A DNA stretch of 64,000 nt from Allodiplogaster sudhausi (GCA_945643635.1 CALZFC010000093.1:1276001-1340000), one strand, 5' to 3'. Numbered from the stretch's first letter, positions 1 to 12,231 are shown. Numbers and translations are program-made. Notes: generated by a model not told the origin, from the letters alone.

Positions 1-915
1 CACCAGAACAATGAAGAACATTCGGACATTGAAAGTCCCGGTCGAAATTGTTACAGCAAAAAGATCGGAGAATGAAAGTTCGTCGAAGCACATGTTCCCA
101 CCCATGTCACAATTAAATACCTTTCCGTTGTCAATCTTGGCCGGCATTCCCAAGCGCGCCCTAATGCCCGCGGCGTTCTTGTCCCACAGTGCCATGAGAC
201 GAACGAGGATGGAGAGCGCTTGCATCGTCGTGAAGCAGTAGCCTCAAAGAAAGACCGCATCCTTTCGAGATCAAAATTTTTTTATATTTTTTTTAAACAA
301 TAATTTAAATTGGATATTTGAGTTTCCTGCCGTCACAACTTGATATTTCTGGCGCGTTCCCTTACATTAAGGGTGCAAAAAATTCAGCCTTAAACTCGCG
401 CCATTTTGCCTGAAACAGGAGGAGAGAGAGCATGTGTTTTAAGGAGAAGTGACTACAGTGGTCATGAAAATTCAAACGCTTTACGGTTGGACTAGGTCAA
501 AAAAGGTAGCGAGTTACCCTGATCTTTAAACTCGTCCTTTAGAGCTTTAGCCACGTCCACGAACCATAAGGACGGCTGAGCTGCGACAACTGAAGAGCGC
601 CTACTTTATATCGAAGAAGTTAAGATAACGTGAGACAGGAATTCAGAGAGAAGAGAAGAGGTGGGAGAAGGAAACGAGAGTGACAGAGAAAGAGAGAGAT
701 TGCTGAAGAGAAGAGAGAGAGAGAGAAAGAAAAAGATAGAAAGAGAGAGAGAGAGAGAAAGAGAGAAATAGAGAAGCAGACCGATTCGCTCTCCGTCTGC
801 TTCCTTCCTGAGCATGGCCTCGACGTGGCAGAGCGCGACATCACGAACGTCGACCATTGGATACTGAAGAGCCGGGATGGCAGGCAGCTCGCAGCACAGC
901 ATTTGTCGGATCAGC

Positions 916-956
<41 letters not shown>

Positions 957-967
957 TAGAAAAAAGT

Positions 968-999
<32 letters not shown>

Positions 1000-2471
1000 T
1001 AGAAAAAAGTGAGAGAGAGAGTGAGAGAAGGAAGGAGAGAACGAGAAAGAGAAACGAATAATGCTGCAGAAAGCCTCTGAAAAGCGTACCGTAACACTGG
1101 TGCCCTGCTCATCAATGAGTGGCGGTCCCAGCACGAAGCCCGGATTGATGACGGAGAGGACAAAGTGGTGGTTGTAGCCTGAGGCCTGCAACTGACGATG
1201 GTAGTCCCACGCCGCACGCTCCGCCTCCACCTTACTCTTCGCGTAGAAACTCACCTAAATTATTTGAGGAATGGATACATTTGAAGCAAGTCTAGAATAC
1301 GGTCGATTTAAGTTTAAGAATAATTATAACCTACATACGTTATTTTAGAGAAAAATTGTTCATATATGTATTTAATTTAAAAATTCTTCAATTAGGCTAT
1401 TTTTACTCATCTCACTAACCCCGCTGTCATCCGTATTCGTCCACATTGTCTCGTCAAATGTCTGATGAGGAGATTGTCCCTCTGAAGGTCAGCGGCATTT
1501 AGTCAGTGCTTTACGACGTTTACGAAAAGAATATTTTAAAATATACAGAATTCATAAAATGGCCTTTTTTTATACTTACCCATAATGGCGACTGTGCTGG
1601 ATGTCAAGACCACCTTTCGTATGGAACGGACTTGAGCGCATGCCTAGGATGATATTTTAGAGAAAAGTTAAATATTAATTTTTTTTAAGTGCCTATAGCC
1701 GATTATTGCAAACAATGATTCTGTCTACTTATTTTTCTAACAATATGAAAACAACCATTAATTAGAAGGAAAATAAAATAATGTTCATCAGATGACCCTG
1801 AACACGTTCATCGTCCCTTCCACTGCAATTCGGACGCAGCTCTCATCGGAGGACATTGGAAAGCTGCACAAAGTCACAGCCAGAGAGGGCGCTGTGAGAG
1901 ACAGAGAGAGAGGGGGGGGAGAGAGAGAGGGAGTTAAAGAGAAAGAGAAGGAAAGAGAGAGACATAAAAATAAAAGAGAGATACAAAGCATGAATAAAAA
2001 AAGAACTTATAATGCTTGAAAACGATAAGCTTCGAGAAAGAAAATGCCGAGGAAGTCATCTTAATTCTTTCGGGATCGCCATCTCTAACCTTTCCCATCC
2101 GTCCTCATTCGTCAGATCTGCTTCGAAAAGCTCAAGGCGCCCGTCGACATTCAACGCGCGGATTGGATCGACCTACATCTTTTTTAAACGAAAATGCCTA
2201 GATAAATACAAAAAAAAACTTAATTTACGAAAATGCCTAAATTAATGCAAATAACAAATAAAAATTCATGAAACTGCCTACATACATAAATAAAAACAGA
2301 AAGACGAATTTCCTCCTCTTACATAAATACGAATTTTGCTTCAACTTCCCTCTACCTTTGCCTTGTTCTTGAGCGATCGGACGGTGCCGCGGACGCGGAA
2401 GCCGCGACGCAGCAGCTCGCGCACCACGTGAGAGGCCACGAAGCCGGACGCACCCGTCACCAGGACAACTT
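1..2471 (-). CDS. Extended SDR, dihydroflavonol-reductase-like oxidoreductase (3' end outside window; possibly broken)
   Basis: Predicted NAD(P)-dependent reductase of the extended short-chain dehydrogenase family, DFR/3-beta-HSD-like. Exons read on the minus strand: 2471-2356, 2172-2090, 1891 or 1863-1797, 1643-1580, 1481-1420, 1254-1090, 914-782, 242-121; the rest lies beyond base 1. Seen: the Rossmann motif TGASGFVASH in the first exon, AVEGTMNVF before the core strand, VVLTSS (catalytic Ser), YAKSK (catalytic Tyr and Lys) and NPGFVLGP. Splice phases fit at every junction except the third exon. With its best acceptor (1891) that exon encodes the expected GCDFV but loses frame after about 8-11 missing bases where the family has HVASP. 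With acceptor 1863 the frame is restored but about ten conserved residues are skipped. The first coding exon and start codon were not found. It is either a recent pseudogene or an internally shortened enzyme; substrate unknown. Confidence 0.72.
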
Positions 2472-3532
2472 TAAAGGAGCTCGCAGTTGGTTTTCATAAC
2501 TCACAGACACAGAACACACCGAAAATGAAAAAGAGGAACATAGACTGAACACAGCCAACGACAGCATTAATCTTTTCATTAAACAAACTAAAACATGCTG
2601 ACGAGTATATGCCGGTTGCCTTGGAGCCGTGGCTTCGCTCGATTTCATCTCCTGCTTCGATAGAATCAAAAGAATGTATATTTGGAATTAATTATTTCAC
2701 TTCGCCTTGCAAAGATTGGCGCAATTCGGTTTAAAAATTGATTTTAAAAAGAAGAAGAGAAAGGGTACTTGCGAGCGAACAAATGGCTGCCTGCCATTTC
2801 AGATGAGAATTTCCGCTCTGCTCTTTCTGCCCTTACTTTTATTTACTTTTATATATTTCACAAGCTGCTCTCGCTTATACACAAAGTACAGACGATAATT
2901 GCGCTGCTATGCTCAAGGGGCTCATTTTCTCCTTTCTCTTTTTCTCTAGCATTCTCTCTGTTCAGCTTGTTTCTTCTCTCTTTCTATGCATCTCACCGCC
3001 TCCCTCTCTCTCTCGTCTCTCTCTCTCTTGCTCTCACACACTCTCCATCTCTCCCTCTAGCCTTTTTCGTCCCAACTCTGTGCTCGAGAGTGCTCTGCTT
3101 TCTTTCTTGAGCAGAGAACGAGAGAACGCGCTGGTCACACGATGATAATGGCTATTAAAAATAAAAATAAAAACCTAAGAGACCAAACAGTTTAATATTT
3201 ACATAAATAAACATAAGTAGCATTAAATGGTGACGAAAAGGAACGAATCGAATAAATGAACTAATAACTTATTAAACAGTTGGTGTGATGTTTAGTACTA
3301 AAGCAAACGAAAAAAAAAAATTTTCAAACACGTATCTGCTGGCAGCATTGCTGATTCCGCCATAATCAACGGGGTAGTTCAGTGATAATGACTGGGGTCT
3401 CTGAGGTCCTGCCACAGAATAACTACGTTCTAGTCAGTGAGAATCTTCACGGTCAGGGCTGCTGATATGATATTTGTTCTCTCTCTCTCTTTATCTCTCA
3501 TTCCCTATTTCTCTCTCTCTCTATTCCTCTCT

Positions 3533-3572
<40 letters not shown>

Positions 3573-4095
3573 CTCATACTCTCTCTCTATTTCTCTCTTT
3601 ATCTCTCTCTCTCATTGTCAGATTCTGTTACTCTCTGATAATGCAGGCTAAAGAACAAAAGACAGTGCAAAATGTTCCAAGGACTCCTGATTTGTCAGCA
3701 TTCCACATGTTCCAAGAATCAATGGGCATGTAGAAAAATATTGAGAATTTATGTACATTTCTTCACATACTCTAGCTTTGAAGAAAGGTACATAAATTGA
3801 GTATTTCAATTACGATATATGTACAGTGCAAAATAAACACATTAAAAAGTAAATCTGACTATTGATAAAGAGACCTCGATCACCCTTCTCGTTCTTTATT
3901 TCTCTCAAAACTTAAGAAATAGAAAATGGCTTCCTTATCTAGGCTCGGGTTTGATGTTCGCCTTGTTTATACATTTAGAAGCGTATGATGTAAATAAAAC
4001 AGGATGCTATCTCCCCTCTCTCTGTCTCTCTGTCTCTCTCTCTCTTATCGACTACTTGATTGATGTCTTGAGCCATGATCCATCTCTGATTCCAG
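2472..4095. other. Intergenic, low-complexity DNA
   Basis: No gene is recognised. The stretch holds pyrimidine-rich DNA around 2930-3110 and a (CT)n block around 3478-3620. Near 3370-3440 there is a short tRNA-like piece with an A-box-like TAGTTCAGTGATAATGA and no convincing B box. The missing first exon of the upstream SDR gene could lie here, but no ATG exon with matching phase could be singled out. Reading frames here are products of the CT repeats. Confidence 0.5.
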
Positions 4096-4221
4096 CACCC
4101 TGGTCGACCAGCCTGACATCCACTTTTACAAGGGCATTCGATTCGTCGACAACCACAAGAACGATAAGAATCTGCCGTGCAAGACGAGGAGAGATCAGGA
4201 GCGAGCGGCCGTTGCGGATCA
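4096..4221 (+). CDS. Exon-like reading frame, unknown product
   Basis: A 126-base stretch with non-repetitive, balanced codon content lies between a good acceptor (TTCCAG) and a possible donor (GTTAAT). Read with a 1-base entry phase it gives 41 residues rich in charged amino acids, including the segment DIHFYKGIRFVDNHKND and then QERAAVAD. The composition looks like real protein rather than microsatellite translation. No partner exon could be joined by phase and no family is recognised. It may be a relic exon carried in the repeated block that follows. Confidence 0.25.
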
Positions 4222-4375
4222 GTTAATTTATTCATTTCATTAATATTTAAGTTCCCTCAGCCTAGTTTGATATCTGTTTGAACTTGAAAAAAAAGTCGAT
4301 CTTGTACACAAACGCCATGCATGCGAATTTCTCAGAAAAGAATCATTTGATTGATTCGAAGTGAAGAGGGCAAGT

Positions 4376-4421
<46 letters not shown>

Positions 4422-4589
4422 GTCTCCTTTTCTATATCTTTAAAAAAACTTTTTTACATTTTGACTTGACTTGTCATAGACGAAGAGACAAAGCAACATC
4501 ATCTCGTCGTCCTCTTTCATACTAACAAAACATTCCAGGTAATAAGCGACACCGCAATAATTTTTGGTAAAAAACACCTTTATTCATAA

Positions 4590-5144
4590 CAGTTCTCTCT
4601 TATCGCAATTTGTGGTGCTACCTTTGCCACCTTCTCTGACTCATCAGCGCATTTGTCGCACTTTCTGTCTCTCTGTCTCTGTCTCTATACTTCTCTCTCT
4701 CTCTCTTTCTCTCTCTGTAGTTCTCTTGCTTTCTCTCTTCTCTCTCTCTCTTTCTCTTTCTCCCAACCCCATTCTCTCTCCCTTGCTCGCTATCCTTTCT
4801 GCTTCTCAATCTTTCCTCATGCTCATCACATCGTTTGATCACTCGGCTCCTTCCATCACCCATCTAGTGCTTTTTCATAATTTTTGAGAAACTGAAAGTA
4901 AACACTTATATTATAATTTCAAGCAGAGAGGCAGAATTTCTTTCCAGCGAAAAAATATAGTCTTTTTTTGAATTTGCAGCGGTGCCAAGTGCCTCCACTC
5001 TAAATGTCTCTCACACTCGTTCTCTCTCTCTCTTTCACTCTCTTTCGTTCTCTTTCCCTCTCTCTCTTTCGCTCTCTCTCTCTCGCTCTCTCTCACTGGC
5101 CCTCTCTCGCTGTCTAAGAGAGTGAGAAAGAGAAGGAGGAAGAG

Positions 5145-5185
<41 letters not shown>

Positions 5186-5200
5186 TCGGAAACTGTCCGC
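4590..5200. repeat. Segmental duplication block, copy 1
   Basis: This stretch resembles 7330-7920 in order and content: a segment ending in a GCACATTTGTC-like motif (GCGCATTTGTCGCAC versus GCACATTTGTCAGAC), a CT tract, then shared text around ATAATTTTTGAGAAACTG/ATAATTTTTAAGAAACTG, TTTCAAGCAGA, GCGGTGCCAAGTG/GCGGTACCAAGTG and GAAACTGTCCGC. The resemblance resumes after the MITE (5780-5960 against 8035-8240). The copies are clearly diverged, so the event is old. Similarity was judged by eye. Confidence 0.65.
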
Positions 5201-5286
5201 TTGTCGTCCCCGTTATATTCATTTAAAAGAAATTTTGAATGTCCTACTCTCATCTGCAGTTAATTACTTTGTGTTTTGAACACGTA

Positions 5287-5766
5287 CAGTCCCGCCCAAC
5301 ATTTCAGGTACATAAATTAATTAGTTTAATTAGATTAATTTAAATAATTTCAATTATTAGGCACTTTTACACAGTACCTTGTGTTTGTAAGGGTGGTTTT
5401 TGAAGTGCTGAACAAGTACATACAGTCAGATTTTAAAAAGAATCTCAAATGACCGTTTAAGATCGAATTCGGCCGGTTTTGGGAGGGTCATGACCGTCTT
5501 TTAGGTGCTGTCGATCGTGTGTTTTCGAAGGCACCTAAAACACGGCCATGACCCTTCTAAAAACGGCCGAATTCGTTTTTAAACGGTCATTTGAGATTCT
5601 TTTTAAAATTTGACTGTATGTACTTGTTCAGCATGTCAACAACCACCCTAGCAAACACAAGAAACTGCGTAAAAGTGCCTAGTATGGCTCAAATTCCAAT
5701 TGAAATTATTTAAATTAATCTAATTAATCTAATTAATTTATGTACCTGAAATGTTGGGCGGTACTG
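5287..5766. mobile_element. 480-bp full-length palindromic MITE, TA-flanked (Tc1/mariner type)
   Basis: The whole 480-bp segment is an inverted repeat. The left arm begins CAGTCCCGCCCAACATTTCAG and the right arm ends with its near-perfect complement, with TA immediately outside both ends (5285-5286 and 5767-5768). The arms (about 235 bp each) match through the centre near 5525, with a few substitutions. There is no coding capacity. CAGT ends, TA duplication and near-complete palindromy are the pattern of mariner/Tc1-mobilised MITEs. It interrupts copy 1 of the local segmental duplication and is absent from the matching place in copy 2 (about 7990-8040), giving an empty-site comparison inside this window. 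Confidence 0.85.
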
Positions 5767-6485
5767 TACGTCATCATCTAAGGAATATCTTTTTATTAAT
5801 ACTTGATAATTCCCGATTCTTCGGCTGCTCTCATAAACAGAGCTTGATGATTTTCCCGCATAGAACGGGAAAGTGAAAGAAAGAGGAATGCTTCATCTTT
5901 GATGGATTGTCTTACACATGGAGACTACAATCGAGTAGTTCTCGCGGCACGTTGGATTTTACGGATATATTGATGACGAAACCCTTTTTTTTATTTTTTT
6001 AAAAATTTTCTTCCTTACTTCCTTTTATCGCTTCTCTTACATACTTGCAGATGTCCGAAGAGAGAGTATTTGGGTGTCTGTGAAGGAACAAACAAGAAAG
6101 GAGAACGAACGCAAGAGTGATCGTGCCCCGTCGTGCCGGCTTCTTCTTTGTTCTGGACGGAGAACGCGTAACTTTTCCGCGGTCTACATCTTCCAATCGC
6201 TCGCGCTCTCCTCTTCGTCCTTCCGCAACGGAGAGTCAAGCAAAATGAGGTTTCTTTCTTTTTTACTACTAGAGAAGGAATACTGCTCATTAGTGCTTCT
6301 TCCTAAGCTCCCTACAAATTGAACGCTATCTACATATCTACTGATATTGTGCATCCTTAAAATGTTGTGAAATCCCAGTACGGCTTCTGATGTTGTGACA
6401 ACTATTGGTCATATGCAGAAGAATCATTGATCTTTTCATGTCTGTCTCTGTGTGCTTGCTAACTTCTAGCTCTCTCTCTCTCTCG

Positions 6486-6516
<31 letters not shown>

Positions 6517-6527
6517 CCTCCTTACAG

Positions 6528-6729
6528 ATATTCCTCGAAGAAGTCAGTGTCGGAGGAGTCAACCGATATCATCAAGCCTGTTTCCGGGAAGGAGATCAAA
6601 ACCGACAATCAATATTCGGTCTCCCCCAATACTGTAAATACCTTAGCCGCATCCGTCGTTTTCAATGGTATTTTTCTTGTGTATACTGACAGGGATTCTG
6701 CAAGACATGTCGCCATATGCGAAGAATAA
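6528..6729 (+). CDS. Exon-like terminal reading frame, unknown product
   Basis: Directly after a CT tract and a TTACAG acceptor, an open frame of 66 codons runs to a TAA. It reads as serine/threonine-rich protein (segment SEESTDIIKPVSGKEIKTD) followed by a short hydrophobic stretch (LAASVVFNGIFLVY). No family is recognised and no upstream exon could be joined. It may be a true last exon of an unknown gene or chance. Confidence 0.22.
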
Positions 6730-7059
6730 TTATTAAATATTCTTGCCTCTGAAAAAGCGTCCATGATTGTTGCGACCATTAAAATGTGTTGCTGTTAGTT
6801 ACTTGTCTGTACTGCTCATATACAGCTAGGAAGTGCCCGGAACGATCCTTAAGCTGTACTTTATTTAGTTATGCTAATGGGCTGTCTGAATTATCTCAGA
6901 AAAAAGTTTCCCCACTCTGCCCATCATCAGATTCTATGTTGCTTGGCTCGCTGCAAATAAAAAATTTCCCCCCTCTGCCCATCATCAGATTCTCTGTTGC
7001 TTGGCTCGCTGCAAATAACTGCCGCGATATCCAACAAAGTTTCCGCCTGATAATTTTTG

Positions 7060-8240
7060 GTTAAAAAATGTCTCTGATTGTGATCACTGAATATCTTTGT
7101 ATTCGAATAAAAGTCAATGCGACTCTTCTTGGAGGTGTTCTTCATAGCTCTCGCACGTAAAAATGATTCAAAATGTGGAAGGAAGTCGACGATGAAAAGA
7201 AATCATACCTTCTCTTTACAAATTGATTGGAAGTGCAGACAGTAAGGAAGGAGAGTGAGAAACAGAGAGAAAAAGAAAGAGAGAGAAAGAGAAGGAGAGA
7301 AAGAGAGAAATGAGAGAGAGAATAAGAAATGTTAAAGAAACTCCAGGTGTTTTTGCTCCCATCTCCCTGTGCAACATTCACTGAGTCAGCCAGCACATTT
7401 GTCAGACTTTCTACCCCTCTCTCTCCTTCTCTCTCTCTCTCTCTCTCTGTCTCTAATTCTCTCTCTTTCTTTTTCTCTTTCTCTTTCTCTCCATTTCTCT
7501 CTATCTCTTTCTCTCTCGCTCTCTTTCCTTTCTGTTTCTATATCTCTCCTCTTGCTCACCATATCCAACTAGAGTTCCTCCCTTCGCCCATCTACTTCTG
7601 CCGCTGTTGTGCTGTTGCATAATTTTTAAGAAACTGAAAGTAGATAAAATGATATTATTTCAAGCAGAAGAGCAGAATTTTCCCCGACGAAAAAAATTTA
7701 GCCATTCAAAATTTGGAGCGGTACCAAGTGTCTCCACTGTTTTTATCACTTACACTGGTTCTTTCTCTTTGTCTCTTTCTCTCTCTCGTTCTGTATTGTT
7801 CTGTCCCACTGGCCATTTCATGGGCATAAGCGATTCGATCGAGAAGCAGTCTACCTGAAAGGGTTGAAGCGAGAGAGAGAGAGAGAGGGAGAGAGAAAGT
7901 TTCAGAAACTGTCCGCTGTTATGTGGAGCGAACAGTTCATTGCTTTTTTTTTTACATCCCTCTCTTTCTTCCAGTTTTTTTTTTTATAAAATCTGCTATT
8001 TAGTCAATTTAATTATTTATTTATTCCCTACAAATATTGTTCTTCATCATGTAAGGAAAATATTTTTATTCATACTGCACAATTCCAGGTTCTAGGCTGC
8101 TCTCGTACACAGAGCATGGCGATTCCGGCATACAACGGGAGAAAGAGGAATACATCAGTGCTGGACTTACTTATACAACACGACGTGGAGTCTCCGATCA
8201 AAGAGATCTTCTCTTGGACGCGAGGTTCATTAGACTTTAT
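7060..8240. repeat. Segmental duplication block, copy 2 (start of a third copy at 9180-9470)
   Basis: The part at 7330-8240 matches 4590-6000 around the MITE. The part at 7080-7350 (motifs TATCTTTGTATTCGAA, AGGTGTTC, AAAATGATTCA, CTTTACAAATTGATTGGAA, then a GA tract) matches 9185-9390. These are diverged direct repeats in the same orientation, consistent with an old tandem triplication. No gene was identified inside them. Confidence 0.6.
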
Positions 8241-8370
8241 ATGACTATTTTCTCATAATATAATGCAAGAGCCACTTATACATCGTTTATAAACCTACCC
8301 TACTTCGCAAACGTTGTTCTTGTATGTATGTATGTATGTAGGATCTATTCTTTAGCAGTGGTTTCAATGA

Positions 8371-8502
8371 GAGTCTACTTCCACCCCAACGAAGCGATTG
8401 ACTCCTACTCCTCTCGACGAACCGAACCCATTGGAATTCAACATTGTCCAGAGAACGCATAAAACCATAAGCCAACTCCTATCCAAGCACTTGCCACGCT
8501 AA
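8371..8502 (+). CDS. Exon-like terminal reading frame, unknown product
   Basis: A 43-codon frame ends at TAA. It is proline/threonine-rich at first (STPTKRLTPTPLDEPNPLEF) and then amphipathic (RTHKTISQLLSKHL). It could begin at an AG acceptor inside 8345-8371. Codon content looks protein-like and the frame is not from a microsatellite, but no family or neighbouring exon is recognised. Confidence 0.25.
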   Translation, partial: ESTSTPTKRLTPTPLDEPNPLEFNIVQRTHKTISQLLSKHLPR

Positions 8503-9828
8503 GATAGCCTTGAATGAATGTATGAAGCAATTCGTAAAGATACTTTTGATCTTGCGGAGGGAAAAATTAACCATTAGGGTTCTACTTGATCCCACGACAA
8601 TGTCGGTGAATGATCATGCTTAGATTATCTTATCATTTTAATCTAACCATATTTAGATTCCTTTATACATGAAAACCGTATCCCTTCATTTAATGCTAGT
8701 GCACTAACCAAAGTTTAGTGTTGTCTTTGAAGTTAACTGTGAATGTGAATGTTGCTATTAGCTTTATCACTCGTATACTGCTTATATGGAATGATGTCGA
8801 TTAAAACGCTAACCTACAACATATCTCGATTTTCAGTAATAACGATGAAACTGGTTTTTCATCGGCATTCTTCATTTAATAAGTTGTAATCCGTTGAAAT
8901 AACTTCTAATGGAAAGGGTTTACTATATAGTTCCGTGTGGTAAGCAATATTAGACAAGTAATACAGGAGTGAGAGGTCATTAATTTATTGGTTTGATTTT
9001 GCTATTGGTCCCTCGAGGGACCTTTTGACCTATTTAGACACGTAAAGAATGTCATATATGAAATGTGTACTTAATTTTTTATATCTGGAAATGCATCGAT
9101 CTTAAAGATAAGTGGAATATAGTTTAAGTTCTCAGGAAAAAAAAATAATTTTTTTGATGAAGATATGACTCTGAGAACTCGATATCTTTGTTGTTTGTAT
9201 TCGAACGAATGCCTCTGGTTGCAGGTGTTCGTCATTGCTCAGGCACACCAAAATGATTCAGAGGTGGAAGAAGCCTTCACTTTACAAATTTATTGGAAAT
9301 GAAAGAGTGTAAGGAGATAGAGAGAGAGATAGGAAAAAAAAGAATGGGACAGATAGAAAGAGAGGGAGAGAGAGAAATTAAGAAAGGTTGAAGAAGACAC
9401 ATTCTTTGACTCATCATAAGTCCTAGGAGCAAATTTGATTGGGCGAGGAGGATTTGGCATAAGCATATAGGCACTGACAGCTAAAACTTTCCTTTTTTAG
9501 TTACTAATGGTGAGATTCCAAAATCAGGGAGGACAATGAGAAAGCGGCGAAAATTGCACGCGGAAAGCTTTATGTTCTGTAACAAGTATCTCGTTCATTT
9601 GTATTTTAGTCTTTTTCCTTTTTCGTTATTCATGAGGAAAGCGTAGAAATGTCATTTGAGCCTCCTCTTTGGCTTCATTTTTACTTCTGTGAAATTCTTA
9701 CTTGTGATGAGGGGTTTCAAAGGCAAAAGTGGGGAAAAAATGTTTTTATTCGCAAAGTATTGAATGATGTTCGTTATAAACGTAGCTGCGGAAGAAGCGA
9801 TTCATACATCCATACTTTATTATTCTTT
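8503..9828. other. Intergenic, AT-rich
   Basis: No gene is seen. It contains the partial third copy of the duplicated block (9180-9470) with a GA tract at about 9310-9375. The remainder is unique-looking AT-rich DNA without supported frames. Confidence 0.5.
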
Positions 9829-12231
9829 CTACATCGAGAAGTGTGAATGCATTGCTAGAACGATAATTGTGTTCTGTGATCTTCTCCGGGCGCTCCGATA
9901 AATCATGGACACCGTCCGGCGATACGAGGGCGTAAAGAAAAATAAGGCGAGAAGATGACTCAGGCTCACGAAAGAGAAGAAATGCAAGGACAGCATTGCG
10001 AGGACTGTAAAAGGAAATTCGGCGAATGGACAATACAATTTTTGTACGAATTTTCTTCTTATTAGCATGTCTGAAGCATGAAAGGTATTCATTTGGCATA
10101 AGGTTTTTTGTTAAGAATAAAATTCCACTCTAAACGTACAATCGTTTTCAGAACCCGTTAGCTGGACGGTCTGCCAAGAAACGAGAGGAACAGCGTAGAG
10201 TGTGCTTGGAAGCAAGGCCTAGAATTATAACTTTTTTCGTTTGAGTAGAGTTGCAGAACCACTGGGGAGCTAAAGTTTTTTAGCTTGAGAAAATGTTGCA
10301 TTCATTTTGCAGACAATTTCTAAATAGCGAAAAAAATTAAGTCAGGCTTAAGTCAACTGTTATGGTTGGACGAATAAGTCACAGCTCTATGTAAATGTTG
10401 TAGGTTTGAATTGATTCGTTCGTAAACAGAGTTATCTTTCATCCGCAGTGAAAAAGAATTTAAAAAATGGCATCGCGAAGAATTAGTTCATTTTGTTTCA
10501 GTCGAGATATACATGACGGATATGGGCCGTAAATTGGTGAAAATCAACGGAAAACATCCATGGATTAGTAAAGCATCAGAAGATGCTCCTCAAACTACTG
10601 TAGATATTGAGTGTACCTGTGCGATGAGCGCCCTCGTCATGCTTCTGTGATAATTCTTGGATCGCTCGCTCATCTGGCCACCGAGTGCCGTGCGAATCGT
10701 GTAGAAAGTGTGCCAGGACAAGAAGACAACGGCCGGCAAAGCAACCATGAGGCAGCTGGCAACGACCACTAAAGTCATCAATTAGAAGTTAATTATTATA
10801 ATCATTTGTTTCGTTTCATCACTTAAATTCGCTTTCGTAAGGTTAGAAAAAGATGCGTTTTGATTTAAGCACAAAAAAAAAACATTTTTTTAGCCGCTTG
10901 AAAAAAAAAATTTCATTACTCGCAAGTGCGTAGATAAATCCGTCGTAAAAGCACGTTGTTTTCGGTAGCATTGAAGAAAGGGACGTTGAATGCATTGAAG
11001 TGTTTCTCAATTCGACGATCCGCTAAATGTAATCTCAAGCGGTATGAATAGACATTTACTAGCAAAAACAAACAAAAACTAAATTATATGTAGTTATGTT
11101 AAAACTTTGCGCTATCACCATAAATAAGATTAAGCGGTGCATTTCAATTCCTTTAGCCGCTAATATCTCGCTACCACAAATGGTGAGAGATTCGCACTTT
11201 TCATGTAAGGAAGGGAGTTGTTGAAAATAGCTGGTTCTCTAGTTTCGTAGTTGTGTCCAACCTCGGTAAGGAAGGACTCGAGCTCATTGATTGGCATACA
11301 GCTGAGAAGATAAGCTGGAGGAATTGCGAAGATTGGCGGAACGAGCATGCAGCAACGGATCACGCGATTCTGCCATTGGCTAAGACGCCAACGTGAACCA
11401 GGCAATTGGACGGCCTCCAAGATTAAATTAGAACGATCATAGAAAAATTATTAGCCTTGAATTGCCGCATTTATCTTAGAACTAGCGCGTGCTATTTCTT
11501 ACATATAGGTCACACAAACAAATAATTAATGGAGTAACCTGATGCCGATAGAGAAAGCAGCAGCAGAATGCTGGCAAAGGGAGATAAATTCCGACAAGGA
11601 AGAAAAGCTAAATGGAGATGTTTTTTTTAAAAATGTTTATAACATATTTTATGTTTTTATATTTATTCTCACCATCAGCTGTAAAATATAGATGAAAAAT
11701 TGACTAGAAGATTATTTGCTAGAAACATCACTCTGTGCTAACAACGCGTATATCGGCAGACACGGAGAACGAGGAGAGCACGCCGACGGAGACAATGCAA
11801 GGGAGAGGCGGAAGCATACGAATCATCGCCAGCCAATTCACGGTCATATCCATCAAGAAGGTCGACAACTGGCATAATTGTATGCTCATATTACTGATTA
11901 TAGGAGCAAAACTTTATTTGAATTCGCCGGGGGCCCCGTGGGACTTGGCCTGGGGGATGGCCCGCACTACTACGAGCCTGGCATGGATGAGCCCAGCCAT
12001 TACTGGCTCGGGTCGCCAGTACAAGTATTGTTTAGTAAATTTTTTTTAAATAGCAACTTGCCACAAGTATAATGAGGAACTTCTTATAAGTTGCCGAAGC
12101 CGAGCCACTATGACAGAGGATAAAGTAGAGCGAGCCAGCATGGAGAATCATAGAGATCACCACCATCACGCAATCCGACCAGAAGGCGGCCGAATACAGC
12201 GAAGGACTCGGGAGATGCGCCCGGGTATTCA
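9829..12231 (-). CDS. Srh-like seven-transmembrane chemoreceptor, frame intact across eight exons
   Basis: Candidate nematode serpentine receptor of class H or a close relative, expected in the ciliary membrane of chemosensory neurons. Exons: 12231-12065, 11868-11743, 11607-11539, 11414-11175, 11022-10920, 10768-10617, 10218-10155, 10004-9829. Splice phases agree at every junction, giving about 364 residues. Seen in order: TM1 with hydrophobic core and YFILCH, TM2 with LSTFLMDMTVNWL and LPPLPC, TM3 ending CFLYRHQ, a long exon with a hydrophobic segment and C-x-P loop, TM5 followed by the MSERSKNYHRSMTRALIAQ loop, a short TM6 exon, and TM7 with LSLHFFSF then TPSYRR. The MS...Q loop and the H...P-YR ending are typical of the Srh/Str superfamily. 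The first exon read enters with phase 1, so the ATG may be split (A|TG) with an unseen 5' exon. A GC-rich insert of about 110 bp sits in the intron at 11905-12020. Confidence 0.8.

Noticed and set aside
606..1254. Ser/Leu-rich and Arg/Glu-rich frames here and at many other sites (for example 31094-31471, 37190-37498, 49360-50523)
   Set aside because: CT and GA microsatellites translate as LSLSLS or REREREs; only the embedded non-repeat exons were kept.
3975..4235. Cys-rich minus frame opposite the exon-like frame at 4096
   Set aside because: The plus-strand reading has splice signals and better composition; the Cys-rich frame is its shadow and runs into a GA repeat.
11905..12020. Plus-strand coding exon (GGPVGLGLGDGPHYYEPG frame)
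   Set aside because: It lies in an intron of the minus-strand receptor, is a GC-rich patch with repeat-like character (compare 47605-47735), and has no flanking splice logic on the plus strand.
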